Shown here piece by piece: positions 12,170-22,146 of a stretch of DNA of 64,000 nt. How positions within the stretch are numbered: the stretch's first letter is position 1; every line of letters begins with the position of its first letter. The stretch comes from Aricia agestis. Its lineage: Eukaryota; Arthropoda; Insecta; Lepidoptera; Lycaenidae. The DNA lies in the NCBI RefSeq assembly GCF_905147365.1, contig NC_056425.1:1681501-1745500 (forward strand), given 5' to 3'. A program made the position numbers and the translations under genes. The notes beneath the pieces were generated by a model, which made no database searches, was not told the DNA's origin, and saw only the letters and a program-made list of their open reading frames with translations.

Positions 12170-14239
12170 TTAGTTCCGCTCGGCGTCCTCGCAGTCGCGC
12201 GAGATGTGGCCGGGCTTGCCGCACATATAGCAGGTCTTGGTGCCGTCGGGGCAGTTGCGGCTGATGTGTCCGGCCTTGTTGCAGTTGTAGCAGGTCTGGC
12301 CGGAGCTGTCGGCGCCGCGCTCGGGGCAGTTGCGCGCGATGTGGCCCGTCTTGTTGCAGTTGTAGCACGACGGCTCGTCGGGGCTCTGCGCGCACTCGCG
12401 CGCTATGTGCCCGGTACCGTTACACCTGGAATTTAACATTCATACTTATATACATGGCTTTATATTTTGATGACAAAAATAAGTGTATAACCTTGGGCAA
12501 CTTTTATTATGGATTGTGACTATTTGGACTAAAACCTTGTCCACAGATTCAACCTAACTTCTATATTATTTTTTTTCTATGCCATAAGTTACTCAAACCT
12601 GAAAGCCAGTTGCCGAATAACAGAATGTTTGATAATGCTAGCATAAATTATGTCACCAACACATCGCTAAAACCGACAGCGGCCGGCGAATTGGCTCGGT
12701 CGAGGTCATTTAATACACGACACCATCGATTTTCACTTATTTACATACAATCTTTATGTGAAAATGGTGGCTGAATAGTAAAAAGGCCTTACATATAACT
12801 GGCGTTAAGTTGAGGCTGATGCAGGAAAATAACAAGGCCTAAAGAGCCCAGCAGCCAACTGTGTGTATTTCTTGTTTATTGGCGGCAAAACTCTAAGTAA
12901 AGGAACATTCCTTATTTGCTGGTCGTTTTTAAAAAAAAAAACATTATTGCCTCAATAACAGTTGACAAAATCGAATCACAAGATAGACGAACGTTTAGTT
13001 TGATCATTTTCCCGCTTCGGGAAACTGGTTACCAAAAGCGGTATGTTCGAGACGATAGGGCCAACAACCTTCGGGCACAATTACATTAGTTTTATTACGA
13101 TATTTACGTGCATCGTGAATTAGACACGTGTCTGGACCCGTACCACGAAACCGTTTTAAGACTCAAACAATCGTACGAGAATGTTGCGTCCTACTCTAAC
13201 AAACGTGAAAGACGTTGTTAGAGCAGGACGCGGCATTCTCGTTCGATTTTTTTAAGTCTCAAAACGGTTTCATGGTATGCCTCTTGTTTCGGTCTCACTG
13301 GGCCTATAACTTAATAGATATCACGTGTAGTGGGGCCTATTTGATTAAATTCAGTATTTTGTAATAGATGATGTTATTTGAAGATAACACTGTATTAGTG
13401 GGGTTGGTTGATACTTGATAATGATAATATCTTTAGCAAGTCAGTTGTATCTTAGATATCTGTAAAAATGGTACGTCATACCTGTAGCAATTGCGGCTTT
13501 TCTAAGTCGCATGAGCAAAGGTGTTCATTGTGGTTGCACTGACGCTTGAAAGTTGAAACATGCAGTATTTATTTTACGCCCGCAACAACTATTGATAATA
13601 CCTGTAGCAACGGTCATCCTTGCAGACGCGCACGAAGGCCCGACCTTAGTATGGTTAAGCACTTGAAGATGCGCTACCACTGATTGTACCCTACTATCCG
13701 CAACAACAGTTGATCCTACCTCTGGCAACGGTCGGCCTCCTTGCTGTCGCGCGCGAAGTGTACGTTGCGGTTGTAACCTGCAGAAGCACTTAATGGTTGA
13801 TCCCACCTGTAGCAACGGTCGGTCCCCTCCTTGCAGACGCGCGCGAAGTGTCCGGTGCGGTTGTACCTTCCAGAAACACAACGGTTGATCTCACCTGTCG
13901 GCCTCCTTGCAGTCGCGTGCGAATTGTACGATGCGGTTGTAACCTGCAGAAGCACTTAATGGTTGATCCTACCTGTAGCAACGGTCGGTCTTCTCCTTGC
14001 AGTCGCGCGCGAAGTGTCCGGTGCGGTTCTACCTTCCAGAAACACAACGGCTGATCTCACCTGTAGCAACGGTCGGCCTCCTCCTTGCAGTCGCGCGCGA
14101 AGTGTCCGGTGCGGTTGCACTTGAAGCACTTCTCGCGCTGGCGGTTGAAACCAGTGTCCCGTGTGTTGACACCGCCCTGCGTGCACTCGCGGGCGAAGTG
14201 TCCGGTCCGGTTGCATTTGTAGCACACACTTGAACTCAT
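12170..14239 (-). CDS. CNBP: CNBP, CCHC zinc-knuckle nucleic-acid-binding protein
   Basis: Two coding exons, 14061-14239 and 12170-12425, join in frame (the AG|G junction makes one Arg codon) to 144 residues. Six CX2CX4HX4C knuckles are visible at residues 6-19, 38-51, 58-71, 80-93, 105-118 and 125-138; the third is created by the splice (CYR|CNGTGHIAREC). The chain ends CEDAERN. Family members bind single-stranded G-rich DNA and RNA and act in transcription and translation of growth-related mRNAs. Vertebrate CNBP has seven knuckles with an RGG box; here there are six and only a short Gly/Arg linker after the first. CTGTTACAG lies just before AAAATG, so an intron separates a non-coding 5' exon from the start. 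The intron between the coding exons holds degraded copies of exon 1's end. Confidence 0.93.
13134..13281. repeat. Foldback element, copy 1 of 2, in the CNBP intron
   Basis: The left arm with ACGAAACCGTTTTAAGACTC pairs imperfectly with the right arm GAGTCTCAAAACGGTTTC read in reverse. The centre carries GACGTTGTTAGAGCAGGACG and its complement. The same family occurs at 31566-31704. Confidence 0.75.
13590..13973 (-). pseudogene. Tandem array of decayed CNBP exon fragments
   Basis: At least five copies, spaced about 80-120 bp, repeat the 3' end of the first CNBP coding exon (the HFARDCKE...DRCYR region) with the adjoining splice donor. Donor-side ends lie near 13973, 13893, 13806, 13719 and 13600. 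Each copy has a plausible donor (CAG then GTAGGAT, GTGAGAT, GTGGGAT or GTATTAT), and four begin after an acceptor-like CTGCAG or CTGGAAG. Used in the phase the gene needs, one copy opens with a TAG stop, one replaces the second knuckle Cys by Tyr, and two shift the frame. I read them as duplicated pseudo-exons. Confidence 0.75.
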
Positions 14240-14278
14240 TTTCTGTAACAGACAACGACGCTGTTAAATACGTGTGAT

Positions 14279-14694
14279 CAGTGGCGGATTTACAAATTTG
14301 CCGCCTGTAGGCTATTCAATGTTTTGCCGCCCCTATTGCTTTTGACCTTTGAAATTCAATACGTTAGTTTATAGTTCACAATCATATCCCACCAAAAACA
14401 TTTTTTGAAAATTTTTGCTGAGACGGCCACACAAGGTTTCATAAGGTTTTCTGGTATGTAGAATTTGTTTAAGTTAGGGTCAGTAGAGTTAGACTGTGTA
14501 GATTCAGAAGCTTGGCTCTACATGATATCTCATATCTTTTTCACAGGGTAAACCGTAAACCTTATGTGGTCGTCCCGGCAATATTTTATAAGAAATGTTT
14601 TGGTGGGATTTTTTATTTCTGTAAAATAAAAAATGGAGCTAAATTTGCCGCTTTAGGCTCCAGCCTACTTAGCCTATTGGTAAATCCGCCACCG
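14279..14694. mobile_element. hAT MITE with exact 8-bp target duplication
   Basis: Terminal repeats CAGTGGCGGATTTAC and, from the right end, CGGTGGCGGATTTAC. CGTGTGAT occurs immediately outside both ends (14271-14278 and 14695-14702), the 8-bp duplication expected of hAT transposition. No transposase is present in the 416 bp. Confidence 0.88.
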
Positions 14695-14798
14695 CGTGTG
14701 ATCATTTCTCTAACTGGTTACTAGTGGGTGCCTATAGAGGCTGCGTTTCCACAGAAACTGCTTTGAGAGGAATGTTCTTAGAACCAATAGAAAAGGGG

Positions 14799-14957
14799 CC
14801 TTACTCCCGAAACTGATATCGATTTCGATTTTCGATTTCAACGGTTTTTGACACTTTAGACATCTAAAATAGCGCTATTTTAGATGTCTAAAGTGTCAAA
14901 ATTCTCAAAAACCGTTGAAATCGAAAATCGAAATCGATATCGGTTTCGGGAGTAAGG
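14799..14957. repeat. Near-perfect palindrome, about 75-bp arms, almost no loop
   Basis: The arms start CCTTACTCCCGAAAC and meet at AGCGCT (14871-14876). They contain GATATCGATTTCGATTTTCG and its complement. The right arm has about six extra bases. It interrupts what looks like a relative of the 10283 MITE (14741-14795). Confidence 0.8.
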
Positions 14958-14989
14958 TACCTGATGCGCTTACGTCAGGTACATGAAGC

Positions 14990-15898
14990 GAAATATTCTA
15001 ATTGACAAGATCTACTTCTGATGCTTCTAAACATTACCAGTTGTTCCATCTTATCATACTTATCCATCCATGATGGAGGTAATGTTTAAAATGCAATTAA
15101 TGCGACTTTGCTATAATCAAAATAACAAGGCATAGAATTCCATAGAAATTCTGTCATTTTATATTAAGTTTTGTGCCTCGATTCGCCGTTTGGACTTAGT
15201 ATCACTGTTAGGACCTGTCTTGAGATAAGACAAGCGAGCGAGATGCACAACAACAACTGCCTCGAGTGTGCCGTGACCCTGACTGATAAGTCGCTACGTA
15301 ATCATTACATTTCATAATAAGTAATAATTATTTATATTTTTAATGAACTTACATAAACTCATACAAAGCTACTAACCCAATTAATGAAATATATAATCGT
15401 CAATTTCACTTTTCGTTTTTTTAGAGTTTATTTTACCAAGTTTTAAATCTATGATTTCAATGTTCATATACTTCCGAAGGTACACATTGGTCTATAAACC
15501 AACAGGCAAACCCACTAGAATACCCGTTCTGTAAGTATTTTTATGGTGTTTTAGAATTTAGATTACTCTTTATCCAATGGCAAAGAGAGGATTATTCAAC
15601 AATATGGTATGTCTACTCTAATTAGCAATATGAATAGTTGAAGTGCAATTAGAAACTACTTTCGAATGTTCACGTGCCGATAAATCCACTGTCTCCGCGA
15701 GACGCGTTTCTCGATCTCGTTTTACATCATAGTAATTCGAAATTTGAATGGAGGTGTAACTTTTTAATCGTGAAATGGCAGGTGTAAGGTAAAACAATGT
15801 TCGGCCTTAAAACAATGGCGTAAGTCGTAACTTGTATAACTACGGTAACTTGTAATAGTTTATATTTTAGCATAAGCAACAAGGAAAAATTCCAAAAC
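14990..15898. other. AT-rich interval upstream of CNBP, nothing recognised
   Basis: No coding exon, RNA gene or element ends that I can support. It is presumed to lie within the 5' intron of CNBP. Confidence 0.4.
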
Positions 15899-16236
15899 CA
15901 TGGGAGCGCCATGCTTCGGCACTAATGGGCCGGCTCGACCGGACAAATATCACGTTCTCACAGAAAACCGGCGTGAAACAGCGCTTGCGCTGTGTTTCGC
16001 CGAGTGAGTGAGTTTGCCGGAGGCCCAATCCCCTACCCTATTCCCTTTCCTACCCTCCCCTATTCCCTTCCCTTCCCTACCATCCCCTATTACCCTATTC
16101 CCTCTTAAAAGGCCGGCAACGCACATGCAGCTCTTCTGATGCTGCGAGTGTCCATGGGCGACGGAAGTTGCTTTCCATCAGGTGACCCGTTTGCTCGTTT
16201 GCCCCCTTATTTCATAAAAAAAAAAAAAAAAAAAAA
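15899..16236 (+). mobile_element. SINE-like family, full-length copy
   Basis: It begins near GGGAGCGCCATGCTTCGGCA, passes through AAACCGGCGTGAAACAGCGC and a variable CCCCTATTCCCTT-rich core, then GCTTTCCATCAGGTGACCCG, and ends in CTTATTTCAT plus an A run of about 20. The poly-A marks retroposition. Confidence 0.82.
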
Positions 16237-17029
16237 CACCCCAACCAATTCGCGCAATAAAAAGTTGTAAAGTATACTTTTGCACGTCTATTAAATAAAT
16301 TATTCATTGAATTATTATTTTATAGGATGGGACATCTACAACAGCTACAACAATAAAGGCAGAAAAATTAGTTCAATATGTCACTGAACAATCAATAAAT
16401 ATTAAATATCAATAACTGAGCAGCAGTGGACGACTATAGGCTGATATGATGATGATGAACTGAGTCTGACCTAGCCCTGAATGTTCTGTACTAAAAAATG
16501 TGGCTCTTTCTAGTAACACAAACACTTCATAAGAAAAACCTGTTGTGTCTATAAGAAAGTAAATTTTGATTACATATTCAATACAAAAATAAAAGAAAGA
16601 ATGTAGATTCTAAATGATATTGAGTAAAAAAAGAAGTTATTGTTATAACAGTAATGCAAGTCTCATTATAGATATGCAAGTAACATAAAAAAGACAGTAA
16701 TAAAAATAATTTATAATTACACATTGATCTAATGTTGAACCTCATCATAATCACAGGTTTTCTTTTGCCATGATAAGAAAAAAAAACAAGATACCAATAT
16801 TAGCTCTGAAACTATTTGGCTTACAATTATTCTATGAACTTTCTAAATTGCAATGTCTATAAATTGTGTCAGTAGGTTATACTTTTACAATGTTCAATTG
16901 AAAGCTATCATTTTACTTTTACCTGTTTCATTTTAAAACCGTTTAAGTGAAGGGTTCCTTATGTCTAAAACTGATGGAACTGATGGATGAGATGTAATAG
17001 AATGGTATTGTTGACCGAATCCTGAATTG

Positions 17030-17160
17030 GGCAAGTAACAATGATAGCGCCCCTCCTACTTCTTAACCCATCAATCCCCAAGCGGCGGCCGGCTGCCGCA
17101 TAACAATTGAAAATCTAGTGTCCACGATACCTACGATGGAGGTGCTACTGATCCCCTATT
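17030..17160. repeat. Dispersed repeat shared with PPWD1 intron 9
   Basis: ATCAATCCCCAAGCGG and CGGCCGGCTGCCGCATAAC recur in inverse orientation at 33640-33705, together with the CTCCATCGTGGGTATC part. Family unknown. Confidence 0.55.
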
Positions 17161-17517
17161 TTTACCCTACATTGGGAACTTGTATTCTAGTTATTTACGA
17201 AAAAACTTGTTAAGGATTTTTTTTTAAATTTTGACAATTTATTCAACAAATCTATATGGCCAAGTATGTCTGATCTAAAGCTAAGTACTGTTTGACTCCA
17301 AATCGAGCAATAACCACCGTGTGGACCGCAAAACTGACTGCTCAATGGAATTAAATATTTCAAATATGTCATTTCCTTCGATTCGGAGTAAAACTATCAA
17401 GCAAAACCGTATGTGAATACTTAGCCTAAGGCATAGATTTTAGTAAATTGAACAGGTTACTAAACATAGACATCTGACACTTAATCTTATATCTTTAAAT
17501 TCTTGTATATATATAAT

Positions 17518-17690
17518 TGGAATCTCAGTTTCAGCTCCACAATGATTTTCATGAAATTTAGTATATAGGGGGTTTCGGGGGCGATAAATCGATCTAGCTA
17601 GGAATCATTTTTAGAAAATGTCATTTTATTCATGTTTTATGGAATACCGAGCAAAGCTCTATCAAATAGCTAGTAATATTAATATAGTCT
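17518..17690. mobile_element. Truncated retroposon tail, copy 1 of 2
   Basis: ATGATTTTCATGAAATTTAG, GGGGGTTTCGGGGGCGATAA and CAAATAGCTAGT are shared in order with 41930-42085 in the same orientation. Confidence 0.6.
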
Positions 17691-18539
17691 ATGTGTTGTT
17701 AATTTTGTATTGTACATGATGTCAAAAAAATTTAACATGAATTTATAATTGAATTGCTAGTTGTAAGAATGCTGCAAATTAGATAATACTTAGAAGAAAA
17801 TTATATTACCTTTATTATATTTTAATCAAGAATATAGCCAGGACTATATTATAGCTTCTACAAGAACATAATATTATTAATATTTTTGTTACTTTTCAAT
17901 AGATCTCCTTCCTTTATGTTTACCTTTGCAAAACACACCAACTTGAACTTATCATATTATATGTTATTGCAAAGGAATCCAAATTAAATTAAATTGTTAA
18001 ACACTAGGCAGAAAACATTTGAGGTTAAGAAATTGTGGTGTCAGAATATTTTTACTTCCAATGCCATTCCAACGCATACTTTACATGCTTTCATAAATAG
18101 AAAGCACCTGTTTGCTGTTGCAAAAATTGCATAGCAATTACTGATTTTTCCCACACTTTGACAGCAAGTAGATGCGTCATATAGAAAAGTTGATTACTTG
18201 GCAAACACTGAATCCTGCTGTATAAAGCACGCAGAATCGAACAGTTTTCCCACTCGTAGAGCACTGTAACGTCCTAGTAGAGGTAGATGAACATGGGAAT
18301 GAATCACTCAATGCACTTTTTCATATATTATGAACCCCTTTACCGTTGCACTGAACGCTGTCAAACTAACCACGTTCAATATTCACTTTCATGCCCAAGT
18401 GAAGACTTCATCATATTGAACACATTTTCATGAAGAAACCGAATCCGAGAGCGGGCGTTTTATTAAATACATATCAATTATCGACACATCCGTAAGATAA
18501 ACGCGCTAATATACGACCACGTGTAGTGAGTACCGGTAG

Positions 18540-18600
18540 CGTTAAGTTTTGTCACTTTACTTCAAAAATTACACTTACCGATTGATTGTGTAACTTCGTG
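18540..18600 (-). promoter_or_regulatory. Candidate 5' non-coding exon end and donor of CNBP
   Basis: On the minus strand, CACAATCAATCG is followed by GTAAGTG at about 18568, a good donor that could feed the acceptor just before the CNBP ATG. It is positional inference only. Confidence 0.2.
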
Positions 18601-18894
18601 AGCACTTATAACACTATAAAAATATTATTTAACAGTTTTTGTACGTAGTAAATTTACGAATAAATGTAATTTATGACGCTATGTTTGCAAGGAAGCCAGC
18701 CACCATCACTACGGATTCGTAAAAGACATTTTGATCATAGACACGAATTTAAAAAGTCTCGATTGTGTCTTTGGTTGCTTGGTCATTGCCCTTGGCGTTG
18801 GCTACCAATGGGCTATGGCCTATGGCCTATGAAACAAAACATGTTTTTCACTCAGTACCAGGGACTCATCACTCAGGGACTGTAATAGTCAGGT

Positions 18895-19300
18895 ATATTG
18901 TTTATACCGATATTGATTATCGGTACAAATATCGATAATATGGGAGCAAGCAACCGGTACTGGTAAGGTATCGATATTTTTTTTCGATACATTGATATTA
19001 TCGGTATAGCCTGTCAAGAAAGTCATGACAGGCGGGAAAATTTTCTAAACGTAATCACGCTTAAAAGGTGTATTTTTTTCTTTGTATTTTCGCAGAGAAC
19101 GCTTATTACGTTTTAAATATTGTCACCTTGCACATATCTCGAATGAATAAACCGGTACCGATATAGTTAATATTTGAATATTAACTATATCGGTACCGCA
19201 CCGATACTGAAATACCAGTATTTTATCTCTTGTCGACTGTGGTATGCGTACGCCGTACGCGGTACGGTAAATGGTAATCAGTAGTGAGTAGACATCGGAT
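18895..19300. repeat. CGATAT/TATCGG-rich repeat block, left of the LINE
   Basis: Repeated words such as ATCGGTACAAATATCGATA (about 18921) and a palindrome at 19150-19196 built on ACCGATATAGTTAATATT. The same word occurs at about 21660 on the other side of the LINE, so the LINE may have landed inside or between copies of this family. Confidence 0.5.
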
Positions 19301-19458
19301 AGCACTTTTTAGGCGACAGTGCATAGTTTAGCAATTTTTCGTTATTAGTGCATAGTTCAGCCATATTATGCCCTCGTATTGTCCAATCTACGAGTAGCTA
19401 TCATAAAACACACCGAAGCCACGACACAGAGGTACAATAGATCAAAATACTATAAATA

Positions 19459-20637
19459 ATGTGGCCCCATCCCTATTTAAAGACTTCTACAATGCACCCG
19501 AATCACTTTGAGGTCCTCTTCAAGAAACACCTGTCCCCCTACCTTCCTCCCCGAAGGGATCAGTTCGGATTCCGTTCCGGACTGAGCACAACTCTCCAGC
19601 TAGTGCGCGTGGTCAACCACCTTTCCGTTGCGGCCAACAAGAAGGAGGCCACGGTCGCAGTATTTTTAGATATGGAAAAGGCGTTCGACAGTGTGTGGCA
19701 TGACGGCCTTCTCTGCAAACTCATTCGAGCCGGCGTCCCACTTTTTATGGTAAGGGTACTGGCATCCTTCCTTTACGGACGGACCTTCCAAGTCCGTGTC
19801 GACGGGGTCCTCTCCACAGAGCGCCCCATCACCGCAGGTGTCCCACAAGGGGGCTGTATTTCCCCGGACCTGTACAACCATTACGGGAGTGATGTACCTA
19901 CGGATCCGGCAACCCAGGCGGCGCTCTACGCTGACGACACGGCGTTTTTCGCCTCATCACTAACACCTGACCATGCAGCCATCAAAATTCAAAGGACGCT
20001 GGATCTCCTCCCGGACTGGCTGAGCAAGTGGAGACTGTCTGTTAACGCAGGCAAGTCCCAAGCGCTCGCCGTCACTAGGAGATCTGGCCATCCGGCGCCT
20101 TTGAAGATCGGAGATGTAGAGATACCCTGGGGTAGGACTGCCAAATACCTGGGTGTCCTCATCGACCGACGTCTCTCCATGGCAGCCCAGTGCCAAGCAG
20201 CGGTAGCAGGAGCCAAGGCAGCAGTAGCCCAGCTGTACCCGGCCTACTCGTCACCGCAGATCCCTCTTAACATGCGCATAGCATTGTATAAAACTTATGT
20301 CCGCAGCCGCCTCACGTACGCAGCCCCAGCGTGGCACCATCTGCTCTCTGACTCGCACAAGCGAACGCTTCAGAGAGTGCAGAACAAGGTGCTACGCCGA
20401 ATCGCCGGAGCGCCGTGGTACGTGAGAAACGACACCATCGCGAGAGATCTGCGCGTGGAGAGCGTTGAGGCGTTCGTAGCGCAACTCTCTAAGAACCTTT
20501 TCGCGCGAGCGGACGCCTCGCGCTTACCTGAGCTGGCCAATCTGGCGCCGTGGCATGCACGGCCGCCGGACAGACATCGACTCCCCCGAGACGTCGTCCC
20601 AGAGGACACCGCGGAACATCCGCCCCCCAATCACTGA
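19459..20637 (+). mobile_element. Jockey-like LINE reverse transcriptase, 5'-truncated ORF2
   Basis: A 392-residue open frame carrying most of a non-LTR reverse transcriptase. Visible motifs: GFRSGLSTTLQLV near 37, VFLDMEKAFDSVWH (catalytic Asp at 71), GVPQGGCISP (127-136), YADD (157-160) and KYLGVLID (219-226). It continues into the thumb-like C-terminal region and ends PPPNH. The endonuclease domain and the first RT blocks are missing, and the frame opens just before LFKKHLSPYLPP, so the copy is 5'-truncated and cannot move by itself. The remaining frame is uninterrupted, which suggests a recent insertion. Codon use is GC-rich, unlike the flanks. Jockey clade is my best guess. Confidence 0.85.
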
Positions 20638-21262
20638 AGAGGAGGAGATTGCGCCGCGGCACTTAGCCGCGGCGCCCACTATCACCGTGGGATTGTCTCC
20701 CCCCTCCTATCCCTGCGCCGGCAATTTACGAGCCGGCGTATATTTTTCTTTTCCGCCTGGGGCCTGACGGACGCGGCAGCCCTATTGTCGTAGCCGTCGA
20801 CCCCACGGCGTAACTTCCCCCCGTCCGCCAAAAATAAAAAAGGCCGGGTTCGGAAGCTTTCTCTATCTCCCTTCCTAGCCACTTCCCCCCGTCCGCCAAT
20901 AATAAAAAAGGCCGGGGATGGAAGTACTCCCCCTAAATTATTTCCCAGGTCGCTTTGGTCCGCAGGCGTGGTAGTAGTGGTGTGTGCGGGAGTGGACCCA
21001 TACACGTTCCCTTGGTCCTGGCCGGGGCCCGCACGCACCACCTGGTTAACCTGCTGCGTCTGATGATAGATTGTGGCCTGGTCAGGCGGGTAATCGGTCT
21101 TTTCATGGTTTTCCCCGCGTTTTGTCGCGGGGGTTTTCCCTTAAAACGGTATCTACAAAATAGTATTTTCCCATGCAGAGGGGTATAGCCCCTGGACATG
21201 GTTTCCCACCCGGGGCCCCTTCGCGGGACTCGGCGTGTGGGAAGTTACGAGAACCCGAATCA
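20638..21262 (+). mobile_element. 3' untranslated region of the LINE
   Basis: GC-rich sequence continuing from the LINE stop codon. CTTCCCCCCGTCCGCCAA followed by AATAAAAAAGGCCGGG occurs twice (about 20815 and 20883), a small tandem duplication. GC content drops sharply after about 21262. No poly-A is obvious, so the end is approximate. Confidence 0.6.
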
Positions 21263-21594
21263 TGGTAGGTACCTACAACATGTTTCTAGAAACAAAATTT
21301 GTCTCTGTAGTTGGCTACATTAGAAAAAAAAATTAATAAAGTAGGGTAGAAAGTAGGTAATAAACTTCCACACACTAAGATTTGGAAAATGTTGGTAGAA
21401 AATTATTAATGATTTATTAACGTCAACTTACAAACTCTTCATGAAGAAAACTAAATCGAAGATATTAATATTATGGCATTTGATTGTGCATATTTTGTGC
21501 ATATTTCGGCCATCACACCAATACGCACTGAGCGGCATCGTAGCAACGACACGCGCGCGGTGAAGTATGCGAGCTGGCAACGTCGCGTCGCGTC

Positions 21595-21790
21595 GCTCGT
21601 ACGGATATCGGTACGAAGTATCGATAAAATCCCGATAATTTTTTACCAGTTTCTTAGAAATCGGTACAAATATCGATATTTTCGAGTGATACCGATACAC
21701 GGAGCTAATACGTGAAATACCAATACGTGAATCGTGATTCGTGATATTTTAAGGGAAATATCGGTAACGGTAAACAGCCTTGCTCAGTAC
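21595..21790. repeat. CGATAT-rich repeat block, right of the LINE
   Basis: TACGGATATCGGTACGAAGTATCGAT, in two overlapping halves, and ATCGGTACAAATATCGATA match the block left of the LINE. It ends near CGGTAACGGTAAACAG. Confidence 0.5.
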
Positions 21791-22146
21791 TCACACATCG
21801 AAACAAATGTTAGTATGAAATTGATGTAAAATGTTTAGCTTTCAAAAATTATTCCCAGATGGCTGTTATTAGAAATTATCAAAACCCAGATTCCAAAATT
21901 TCACTTTAAACAAAGTTCAATGGCTCATTGCCATTTGCCTATTTAGGATTTACAAATGAAAATATAAAATTGTTAATGGTTTTCAACGTCATTGTCACGT
22001 TGACAGTTGACACTGACATTTCATTCCAAAAAAAAAAAAAGCTGTTGTGTCGTGTTCGCACTTCGCGCACTCGTTTTATTTTCGTAATAATTATTTATGT
22101 TTTTACCAATTTCCTGAGTATAAGACTACACATTTTGTAGCATAAA

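Noticed and set aside
12084..12395. Arg/Pro-rich open frames across the CNBP last exon on both strands
   Set aside because: They are other-frame readings of the GC-rich zinc-knuckle exon.
13525..14255. Several overlapping open frames with TAPDTSRA-like text
   Set aside because: They are shifted-frame readings of the repeated CNBP exon fragments; the knuckle frame explains the sequence better.
20370..20767. Open frames on both strands overlapping the LINE reverse transcriptase
   Set aside because: They are shadows of the GC-rich RT frame, which carries the real motifs.
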